From assembly GCA_009692505.1 (NCBI GenBank), contig SHZC01000035.1, forward strand, positions 1-33,415: a DNA stretch of 33,415 nucleotides. Reading direction: 5' to 3'. A program made the translations under genes and the position numbers. The notes under the pieces were generated by a model. The model was given only the letters and a program-made list of their open reading frames with translations, ran no database searches and was not told the origin of the DNA. Below, in pieces: positions 1 through 6,248 of this stretch. The stretch is from Myxococcales bacterium. Its GTDB lineage: Bacteria; Myxococcota_A; Bradymonadia; UBA7976; UBA1532. Within the stretch, counting starts at the first letter, position 1, and the number at the start of each line of letters is the position of its first letter.

Positions 1-138
1 GGGACGGTGGTCGTGGCGGAGACGCCCGTGGTCGTCGAGCACGGTCTGGTCCGGCTGCTTCTTCGGCGCGGCTTCGACCCGAGGACGCTCCGCGAGGTCC
101 TCGACGCGCTGGACCCAGTCCACGGGGCGAACCGGTGA
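1..138 (+). CDS. IS66 accessory protein (TnpA-type), 3' end only
   Basis: Frame 1 is open from the window edge to TGA at 136-138. It reads through VRLLLRRGFDPRTLREVLDA, which resembles the C-terminus of the small IS66 first ORF, where a conserved hydrophobic/Arg-Leu stretch precedes the stop. Its stop overlaps the GTG start of the next ORF (GTGA at 135-138), the usual translational-coupling arrangement of IS66 accessory genes. The start lies before the window, so whether the gene is whole cannot be judged. The assignment rests on position next to TnpB as much as on sequence. Confidence 0.65.
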   Translation, partial: GTVVVAETPVVVEHGLVRLLLRRGFDPRTLREVLDALDPVHGANR

Positions 139-462
139 TTCCGGCGGGCGTGGAGATCTTCGTGGGCCTCGTGCCCATCAACTTGCGCTGGAGCTTCGAT
201 CGCCTGGCGAGCCTCGTAGAGGCAGAGCTCGGTCGGGTGGCCCGGAGCGGTGCGCCGTTCGTCTTGTTTGGGAAGCGACGGAACCGGGATGTGCATTTTC
301 TACAAGCGATTGGACTCGGCGCTGTTCGCTTTACCGGATCCGCTGAGCGGCGACGGGCAGGGCGTCGAGGTGCCGTCCCATGTGCTCGACGAGCTGCTCG
401 ATGGTGTCTGCGTGGAGCGGAAACCCACGCGTAAACGCGGCTCGGCGACCCGCGTGCACTGA
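135..462 (+). pseudogene. IS66 TnpB-like accessory protein, frameshifted
   Basis: The GTG at 135 opens a reading frame beginning MIPAGVEIFVGLVPINLRWS, close to the IS66 Orf2/TnpB N-terminus (MIPAGVxVFVAxxPVDLRKS). The similarity continues through the SGAPFVLFGKR region. The family then expects RRDRVKxLxWDxxGxCLxYKRLE. Instead the match jumps to another frame near 275-295 (DGTGMCIFYKRLD, then FALPDP and VLDELLDGV) and ends at TGA 460-462. This fits a small internal deletion of roughly ten codons that also shifted the frame. The product would not be functional. Confidence 0.82.
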
Positions 463-547
463 CTGAATAAGCCATCATAATGTGATGAAAATGAGGTCAA
501 ACCTGCTTACATTCATGATGCAACAGGCAATATTTGTGTCGCCTTGA
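463..547. other. Short AT-rich tract between IS66 remnants
   Basis: About 85 bp here are visibly richer in A/T than anything around them, with runs such as gaataagccatcataatgtg. The tract replaces the DNA that should encode the end of TnpB and the N-terminal two thirds of TnpC. Frame 1 is open from 481 and joins the TnpC remnant, reading AYIHDATGNICVALIADKTG, which is unlike IS66 TnpC. It may be foreign DNA captured at a deletion junction. I do not recognise its source. Confidence 0.45.
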
Positions 548-1072
548 TTGCCGATAAAACAGGTCTGCTAGAGAGTGTCGAGCTCGCCGAACTCCGGCGG
601 CAACTCGCGGCTTTACAGGTGGAGGTCCGGGAGATCGCGGCCCAACGCGACACCTTCCGGGCCCGACAGACCCACCTCAAACCCCACGTCGAGGCGTTCC
701 TCGAATGGGCCACCGTCGAGTTCGAGAAGGTCAAAAATGTCCGCGGCGCATTGCGTGACGCGCTCGGCTACACCGTCCGGCAGCGCGGCCCGCTCACCGC
801 GTTCCTCAACGATGGCCGGCTCGAGATGACGAACAACAGCTCCGAGCGGGAGCTCCGACTCATCGCCGCCCTCCACGAAGCTCCACAAACTCGACCCCGA
901 TCTGTACCTGCGCGAAGTCATCCGCGTCCTGCCCCATTGGCCCAAGGACAGAGACCTCGAGCTGAGCCCCAAGTACTGGGCCGCGACGCGCGCCCGCCTC
1001 AACGTCAGGCAGCTCGCCAATGAACTCGGGCCCGCTGGATGTTCCGGATCAGCCCGCCGAGGCGGCGGCTGA
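544..1072 (+). pseudogene. IS66 TnpC transposase, C-terminal remnant
   Basis: Frame 1 carries the C-terminal half of an IS66 DDE transposase. A helix-rich segment is followed by LGYTVRQRGPLTAFLNDGR and then MTNNSSERELR, the NN-x-x-ER signature with the last catalytic glutamate. The expected RKNWLFxGSDxxA segment is absent. The match resumes near 878 in frame 2 as KLHKLDPDLYLREVIRVLPH and LSPKYWAATRARLN, the family's usual C-terminus, ending at TGA 1070-1072. So there is an internal deletion with a frameshift near 865-880. The zinc-finger region and the first catalytic aspartates are missing, so the transposase is dead. Confidence 0.88.
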
Positions 1073-1357
1073 GGAGTGCGCTGCGGAGTGATCGCGTTGC
1101 GTGCATGGGCGGAGCATCGCGCGGGCTGAAGGGTGGCGGTAGACGGGGTTCGGGCAGCGGATACGAACAGCGACGACAGCCGAGGCCGTTGGGCGGACTG
1201 CGGCCCGCATCAACGAGGAGATCGCGCGCCTGCGCCACGCCGGGACCGTCACACCGCAGCCGCCCCCGATTCGGAGGTAGGGTTTGGGTGCCTCGCGATC
1301 TCTCCATGAGCCGACCTAGCTTCGCTCACACAAGCAGGCCTACAATCGGTCGGATCC
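1073..1357. other. Intergenic region, no clear gene
   Basis: This 285-bp stretch lies between the IS66 remnant and the next gene. The only coding-like piece is a frame open from 1143 to TAG at 1279-1281. It ends RINEEIARLRHAGTVTPQP and resembles a protein C-terminus without a start; I cannot assign it. The last 20 bases carry the candidate promoter listed separately. Confidence 0.4.
1341..1346 (+). promoter_or_regulatory. Candidate -10 box for the 1358 gene
   Basis: TACAAT differs from the sigma-70 consensus TATAAT at one base and sits 11 bp before the ATG at 1358. No good -35 hexamer is visible at 16-18 bp. If used, transcription would start about 4-6 bases before the ATG, giving a nearly leaderless mRNA. 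That would agree with the lack of a Shine-Dalgarno sequence there. Confidence 0.4.
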
Positions 1358-3559
1358 ATGATCACTTCTCTCCGCCAGTTCTGCCTCGTCGCCCTGGTTC
1401 TGGTGGGGTGGGGGCCGGCGACATCGGCGTGGGGGCAGACTTCGCCGGACGATGAGGCCGCCCCTCCGCCGGTCACGGACGAAGCCGTCACGCCCGCCCC
1501 CGAACCTCTGGCCCCGCCGCCGCCCCCCGTTCCGGCCACCGAGGCCACCGAGGCCCCGCCGCCGCCCCCCGTTCCGGCCACCGAGGCCCCGCGGAGTTGG
1601 CGGGGGCGAGACACGTCGCAGATCGGCGGCCCGCGGATCATGATCTCGGACGCTCGAGGTGAACTCTCGCCGGGAGGCGTCGGCGCGTTTGCGGTCGCGC
1701 CCGACGGCACCCGCCACTCCCTCTGGACCGAATCAACCTCGGAGACAGTCGGAAAGCAGACGATCACGCACTCGGAGTTCCTGTACCGGGTCGAAGGGGG
1801 GAGGGCCCAGAGTCGGCGCCAGGTGATCGGGCGTTGGAGTTCCAACCAAAAGTACCCGACGTCATGGACAGGTCACGCGGGCCGGATCGGACAGGATGGT
1901 CGCTTCTACGCGCTCGCGAGCCGACAGAGCGGCAGCGAGAAGAGCTATCGGAGCGCGCTGATGCTGCTCGTGGACGGCGAGCCCACGCAGATCCTTTACG
2001 ACAATCTGAGCCTGCCCATCGGCGAGGCGCACTTGCTTCTGGACGCGAACAACCGCCCCATCGTCTTCTTCCGGTCGGCCCTCAGGTACCAAATCGAACG
2101 CCTGTCCGGGCGGAGCCAGACCGCTCCGATCTTCGACGGCGCCGACTACGACTGGTCCGTCGCACGGGACGCGACGGGCTGGGTCTATGTCTCGGCCTAT
2201 GATTACGACCAACGCGCCCTCGTGGTCTTCGCCGCCCGCGAGGGCGTTTGGAAGTGGCAGCGTATCGAGGCGGATGGTCGCGAGTCGGGGTGGCAACACT
2301 CGATCGCGGCCTACGGCGACGAGGTCTTCATCCTGACTTACTACCTCCGAAATACCTTCAACCGGGGTCTGAATGTCGTGGTGCTTCGTGGCGGCGAGCT
2401 GGTGGACAAGCACACTCACTTCCGTGCCGGGGGGGCGAACGGGGGGTGGTCGCCATTGCTCGGGATCGGCCGGACCGGACGCGTCCTGCTCTCCCATCGG
2501 CAGAACGAGCAGGAGGGCACCGCCTCCATCGAGCGTTTCGGAACGATCGCCGACTTCCTGGCGCGGCGTGTCGAGGACACCGGTGACTGGGACGACGAAT
2601 ACAAGAGCTGGTCGGTCTCCGTCGCAGGCACCCCCCGATACCGCAACTGGCACGTCGTCGCATCCTATCCGAGCGAGAAGGACGCGCCCCTTCGCTTCGA
2701 CGCGAAGTATGAGTACGACCCGGCAATCGAGCTGGGTGGCTCCGCCGAGGTGCGGCTTGGGGATTGGAATCTGGGGCTCATCTACCTGCAGAACATCGCC
2801 TCACAGCGCCTCGAGGACGCCGCCGGCAAGGCAGCCGCGACCGGTTTTCGGATGTTCGCCGGGTGGGTCGGCATCGACCAGCTCATCTTCGGACACGATC
2901 TGAAGCTGTCCTCGAGCTTCGGCGACTACCGCGGGACGTACCGTGATGACAACGGCGTGCGGGTCTCCAAGACCCCGGTGACTGAGCTTGAGGTACGTCT
3001 GCTGAACCAGTGGCGCATCGGCTACGGCCTCGCGTACCGCGACTATGGCTTGACGCTGCCGTACTACGTCTACGTCGCCCCCGAACAGGAAGCACAGTAC
3101 TTCCTCTTCGGCGCGGGCGTGGCCGAGGCGAAGGTGAAACGGTACGAACTCTTCGCGGGTTACTCGCGCGTCGACTACCTGACGCGATACGAGAATGACT
3201 TCAACGGCATCGACGTGGATATTCGAGCCGGGCTCGGGCTCTCCCTCGTCTCCTGGCCAAAAGTCGTGATGGGCTCGAAAGAGATTGACGGCACGGGGGA
3301 GCTCGCCGCGAGCGCCGCGCTGAAACTCGGCTACGTCGTCTACCATCGCTTCCACTCCCTTCAGGGAGCAGGGTTCGTCGTGCGGGCCGGTTACGAAGCC
3401 AGCTGGATGGGCAGCGGCTTCGACAACGACGCCCCGAGCGAGCGCGAAGAGGACGAAGACGACGAAGATGACGAATTGGAAGACGAGAGCACGGTGACTC
3501 TTGCCGCTCACCACCAGTACTTCCACGGACCGTACGTGTCCCTGGGACTGGTTTACTGA
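1358..3559 (+). CDS. Secreted proline-rich / propeller-like / outer-membrane beta-barrel protein
   Basis: The 733-residue product has a signal peptide (MITSLRQFCLVALVLVGW... to about residue 26), so export to the envelope is expected. Residues ~30-80 are a Pro/Ala/Glu linker with an exact 14-residue repeat. Residues ~90-400 contain recurring short strands with Gly-Arg and W/Y-rich turns (DGRFYALAS, TGWVYVSAY, GRVLLSHR), like a WD/propeller-type beta domain. Residues ~420-733 show alternating amphipathic strands and end in aromatic VSLGLVY, typical of an outer-membrane barrel. A very acidic loop (EREEDEDDEDDELEDE) sits near residue 705, probably facing outside. No enzyme motif was seen and no family is recognised. 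The ATG has no obvious Shine-Dalgarno sequence. Confidence 0.85.
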   Translation: MITSLRQFCLVALVLVGWGPATSAWGQTSPDDEAAPPPVTDEAVTPAPEPLAPPPPPVPATEATEAPPPPPVPATEAPRSWRGRDTSQIGGPRIMISDARGELSPGGVGAFAVAPDGTRHSLWTESTSETVGKQTITHSEFLYRVEGGRAQSRRQVIGRWSSNQKYPTSWTGHAGRIGQDGRFYALASRQSGSEKSYRSALMLLVDGEPTQILYDNLSLPIGEAHLLLDANNRPIVFFRSALRYQIERLSGRSQTAPIFDGADYDWSVARDATGWVYVSAYDYDQRALVVFAAREGVWKWQRIEADGRESGWQHSIAAYGDEVFILTYYLRNTFNRGLNVVVLRGGELVDKHTHFRAGGANGGWSPLLGIGRTGRVLLSHRQNEQEGTASIERFGTIADFLARRVEDTGDWDDEYKSWSVSVAGTPRYRNWHVVASYPSEKDAPLRFDAKYEYDPAIELGGSAEVRLGDWNLGLIYLQNIASQRLEDAAGKAAATGFRMFAGWVGIDQLIFGHDLKLSSSFGDYRGTYRDDNGVRVSKTPVTELEVRLLNQWRIGYGLAYRDYGLTLPYYVYVAPEQEAQYFLFGAGVAEAKVKRYELFAGYSRVDYLTRYENDFNGIDVDIRAGLGLSLVSWPKVVMGSKEIDGTGELAASAALKLGYVVYHRFHSLQGAGFVVRAGYEASWMGSGFDNDAPSEREEDEDDEDDELEDESTVTLAAHHQYFHGPYVSLGLVY
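1511..1588 (+). repeat. Tandem 36-bp direct repeat (42-bp period) inside a gene
   Basis: Bases 1511-1546 recur exactly at 1553-1588, separated by six bases. In protein they encode a 14-residue unit (APPPPPVPATEATE, second copy ending APR) in the proline-rich linker of the 1358 gene. The repeat is GC-rich and in frame, so slippage would lengthen or shorten the linker without breaking the gene. Confidence 0.9.
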
Positions 3560-3562
3560 GCG

Positions 3563-3588
3563 CCCCGCTCATGCGGGGTCATTCGTTT
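3563..3588 (+). terminator. Rho-independent-type terminator after the 1358 gene
   Basis: A perfect six-base-pair GC stem, CCCCGC (3563-3568) and GCGGGG (3573-3578), encloses the loop TCAT four bases after the stop codon. It is followed by T-rich tcattcgttt. Compact GC stem, small loop and downstream Ts fit an intrinsic terminator, though the T tract is interrupted. It lies 49 bases before the convergent gene's stop and may work weakly in both directions. Confidence 0.65.
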
Positions 3589-3636
3589 CAAGTCGGCTCG
3601 GCGCGCGGCGCAACCGCCACAGGCGGGGAGGACCTC

Positions 3637-5214
3637 CTACGGAGACGGCGATTCGTCAGGTAGGTTGACGATCCGTGCGTCCTTGCCGGTGATGTATGCA
3701 TCGGCCATCGACACGAGCCAAACTAGGCCCAGGCCGGCCAAGGCGATGTTGGTGCGCTGGTAGTTCGTATTGGCGTCGGCCCGGCGTCCAACGGCCTCCT
3801 TGGAGTTGCCCGTGTACTCGTCTGCCGCTTGGCTCGCAGCGACGCCCGAGGCGACGGCGGTCCCGGCGAACGCGACGGCGCCGACCATGTACCCGACCCC
3901 ACGAAACGTGTCCCCGTTGTAGATCTGTCCCCAGCCGGGCACGGCCGTCGAGCGCAACATCGCCCCGAGCGGCGACTTGACCTCCACGGCATCTGCGTTC
4001 AGCGCGATCAAGCCGGCGCGGGCGATGGACTCGTCGGCGGCCATGAGGACCTTGCCGGACTCCACGTCCACGATCCGTGCGGTCACGAGGTAGTCACTGC
4101 CGGCGTCGCCGATCGAGCCCAAGACCACGCAGTTGGCGCCGATGAGCTTGCCAGCGCTGACGGCGCCGTCGTTGGAGACTGTGCCCCCTTCGGCGCGCCG
4201 CACCTCACCGACCACTCGGTCTAGCCGTGAGCGCTCGACCTGGAGGATCCCGGGCTGGATGACGAGGCGTCCGGAGAGGAGATCCGCGCTCAGGTTGCCG
4301 AGGGCCTCGATATCTTTGGCCTGGGTCGTGGCGGCGAAGGGCATGACGGCGACTCGTCGAAGCCCCGTGGGGTCCGCGCTCCGCAGCCCCGAGCCGAGCT
4401 GAAGCGCGAGACGGTGCATGCCCGCCATGACAGGATTCTTGGGTACGGGCAAGGCCGCGAGCGACGCAGAGATGGCCCCGCCAGACGGCGTGACGGACGG
4501 CTTCACAGGGGGCGGCGTGGGGGGCTCGACGGCGGGCGGCGGAGGCAAGGCGACGGGCACGGGCACGGCCACGATGACGGGTGCGGCGATGAGCGGCAGG
4601 GGTACGACGACGGGCACCGGGAGAGGGGCCGCGACCGGCGTCGCCTGAGGACCCGCGAAGCTCACCGTCTGGGACTTGCCCGCGGCGATCGTCAACTGCT
4701 CCGACTTCTTTGTCCCGTCACCGAACACGGCCTCGACCTCCGCTTTGCCGGCGAGGATCTTCAAGGGGGCGAAGGGCGTCGTGCCCGCGAAGATCCCGCC
4801 GACCGAGATCTTCGCGCCCTGAGGCTCACTCTTGACCTCGACGGTGCCGGTCTGAGCGCCGAGCGCGTTCAGCTGGTTGCGCGCCCGCCCAGCGACCCCG
4901 GCGCCCGCGGTCTTGTCCGCGGCGATGGCCTCGTAACACTGAAAGGCCAACGCGGCATGGCCGAGCCTGAGCGCTGCCACTGCGACGGTCTCCAGCGCGT
5001 CGGCCCCACCCCCGGCCGCGTAGGCCTGCTTGCCGGCGTCGCACGCCGCCTGGAAGTCCTTGGCCTTGAACGCCTGCGCCGCACGCTTCAGGGCCTCGCC
5101 CGAGGTGGCCTCATCACGTGGACCCGGCTCGGCCAGACCCGCCGGGCCGGCCAACGCGACGGACGGGAGCGCCATGAGGAGGAGGAGCATCAACGGGCGA
5201 GAGAGAACGCGCAT
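3637..5214 (-). CDS. PEGA / CsgG-FlgO-like / DUF5683 envelope protein
   Basis: The 525-residue product starts at MRVLSRPLMLLLLMALPSVA, a good signal peptide. This ATG at 5212-5214 is preferred over an upstream in-frame start because the extra 70 residues look non-coding. Residues ~25-115 are helical and TPR-like. Residues ~121-186 form a PEGA domain (VEVKSEPQGAKISVGG, GTTPF). Residues ~190-245 are a Val/Pro-rich linker. Residues ~280-400 resemble the CsgG/FlgO fold (RRVAVMPFAA, GRLVIQPGILQVERSRLDRV, GANCVVLGSI, TARIVDVESGKVL). The C-terminus has the DUF5683-type LRSTAVPGWGQIYNGD and two hydrophobic segments. FlgO-like proteins act at the outer membrane; the exact role here is unknown. It converges with the 1358 gene. 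Confidence 0.85.
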   Translation of the reverse strand: MRVLSRPLMLLLLMALPSVALAGPAGLAEPGPRDEATSGEALKRAAQAFKAKDFQAACDAGKQAYAAGGGADALETVAVAALRLGHAALAFQCYEAIAADKTAGAGVAGRARNQLNALGAQTGTVEVKSEPQGAKISVGGIFAGTTPFAPLKILAGKAEVEAVFGDGTKKSEQLTIAAGKSQTVSFAGPQATPVAAPLPVPVVVPLPLIAAPVIVAVPVPVALPPPPAVEPPTPPPVKPSVTPSGGAISASLAALPVPKNPVMAGMHRLALQLGSGLRSADPTGLRRVAVMPFAATTQAKDIEALGNLSADLLSGRLVIQPGILQVERSRLDRVVGEVRRAEGGTVSNDGAVSAGKLIGANCVVLGSIGDAGSDYLVTARIVDVESGKVLMAADESIARAGLIALNADAVEVKSPLGAMLRSTAVPGWGQIYNGDTFRGVGYMVGAVAFAGTAVASGVAASQAADEYTGNSKEAVGRRADANTNYQRTNIALAGLGLVWLVSMADAYITGKDARIVNLPDESPSP

Positions 5215-5347
5215 TTTGTACACCTGACCTTGCGAAGAGAGAGGGCATTGTCGGCCTCCGGGCCGATGAATGCGAGTTCGTTCGGTTCGCCTCGGGGTAA
5301 GAGTTTTCAGCTGCCGCCCGTCCGCGCATTCGTCGTATGTTCCCGGC

Positions 5348-5823
5348 GTGTCCTCCACCCGCTCTCCCACGCAACGGGGCGCCCGCATCGTGGGCGTGCT
5401 GGTGCCCCTGGTGCTGGCGCTCATCAGCGCCGCCGCCGCTTGGCGCGTCTACGCCGAGGCAGGCCAGGAAGATCGCCAGCGATTCGAGCGACTCGCCGAC
5501 CATGCCGCGTCTGTGATCGAGGAGCGCCTCAGCGATCTGAGCGATGCTGCGTGGTCCGGCCGGGGCCACTCTCAGGCGTCTCACTCGGTCGACCGCGAGG
5601 CGTGGCGGGTCTATGTGAACGCGCTCAACCTGGACGGGCGCTCTGCTGGGCTATCGTCGCGCTGACCGACGGTGCGTTCGTCTACGATCGCGAACAGTGC
5701 ATCCAGGCCGGCATGGACGCCTTCCTCACCAAGCCCTTCGACATCGACGATCTTGCGAAGATGCTGGCCACCGTGCTCAATCCGACGGGGCTCACGGGCG
5801 CGGAGCCTCGGACGGGCGGGTGA
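5348..5823 (+). pseudogene. Hybrid sensor histidine kinase, collapsed by internal deletion
   Basis: From GTG 5348 frame 2 reads a short cytoplasmic start, one membrane helix (GVLVPLVLALISAAAAW) and the beginning of a CHASE-type periplasmic domain (FERLADHAASVIEERLSDL, DREAWRVYVNALNLDGR). Around 5645 the sequence switches to frame 1, reading AIVALTDGAF, QCIQAGMDAFLTKPFD and a final helix, ending at TGA 5821-5823. That is the end of a receiver domain with its conserved Lys-Pro. The rest of CHASE, any PAS, the HisKA and HATPase domains and the phospho-acceptor Asp half of the receiver are gone. A full hybrid kinase would be several times longer. A nonfunctional remnant is the simplest reading. 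Confidence 0.85.
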
Positions 5824-5828
5824 AAGTC

Positions 5829-6248
5829 ATGAAGGTCAGCGTGCTGTTTCTCTGCGTGGCGAACTCTGCGCGCAGCCAGATGGCCGAGGCGCTCGCCCGG
5901 CACCTCTACGGTGATCGCCTCATGGTCGAGTCCGCCGGATCGAGGCCGAGCCGGGTGAACCCCTGGGCGATCGCAGTGATGGCCGAGCTGGGTCTTGACC
6001 TGAGTTCGCACCACTCCAAGGACGTCGACAGCCTCAACGGCCGGCGCTTCGACCTCGTGATCACCCTGTGCGAGGACGAGGTCTGCCCGGTCTTTCTCAA
6101 CGCCGTGCGCCGCCTGCATTGGCCGCTCGAAGACCCCGATCGCCGGGACGAGACGCGCTCGCCGGACGCCCGCCTCGAGGCCTTTCGCCAGACCCGAGAC
6201 GAGCTCGCTCGCCGACTGCGGGCCCTCGACCTCTCGTCCGATCAGTAG
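5829..6248 (+). CDS. arsC: Arsenate reductase-like protein (LMW-PTPase fold, ArsC type)
   Basis: The 139-residue protein has the N-terminal P-loop CVANSARSQMAE, the C-x5-R phosphatase/arsenate-reductase signature with a catalytic Cys near residue 9. It also has ESAGSRPSRVNP and a second cysteine pair in ITLCEDEVCPVF, matching the relay cysteines of thioredoxin-coupled ArsC. Such enzymes reduce arsenate to arsenite in the cytoplasm. This subfamily's Cys spacing is shorter than in Bacillus ArsC, so another phosphatase-like role is possible. An in-frame GTG at 5820 overlaps the stop of the kinase remnant and would add three residues. No arsenite pump or ArsR is adjacent. Its stop overlaps the convergent metalloprotease stop by 7 bp. 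Confidence 0.85.
   Translation: MKVSVLFLCVANSARSQMAEALARHLYGDRLMVESAGSRPSRVNPWAIAVMAELGLDLSSHHSKDVDSLNGRRFDLVITLCEDEVCPVFLNAVRRLHWPLEDPDRRDETRSPDARLEAFRQTRDELARRLRALDLSSDQ

Larger units (their letters stand above)
1..1072 (+). mobile_element. Degenerate IS66-family insertion sequence (remnant)
   Basis: Three consecutive plus-strand pieces occur in the order expected for IS66 elements: the tail of the first accessory ORF, a TnpB-like second ORF overlapping it by GTGA, and the C-terminal part of the TnpC transposase. TnpB and TnpC both carry internal deletions and frameshifts, and most of TnpC's N-terminal half is missing, so the element cannot move by itself. The left end lies outside the window. 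I could not identify a right terminal inverted repeat, so the end given is the end of the recognisable TnpC coding sequence. Confidence 0.85.

Noticed and set aside
4414..5823. Plus-strand frame of 469 codons opposite the PEGA/FlgO-like gene
   Set aside because: Most of it is an Arg/Gly-rich shadow. Only its last ~57 codons are real, as the receiver-domain tail of the kinase remnant.
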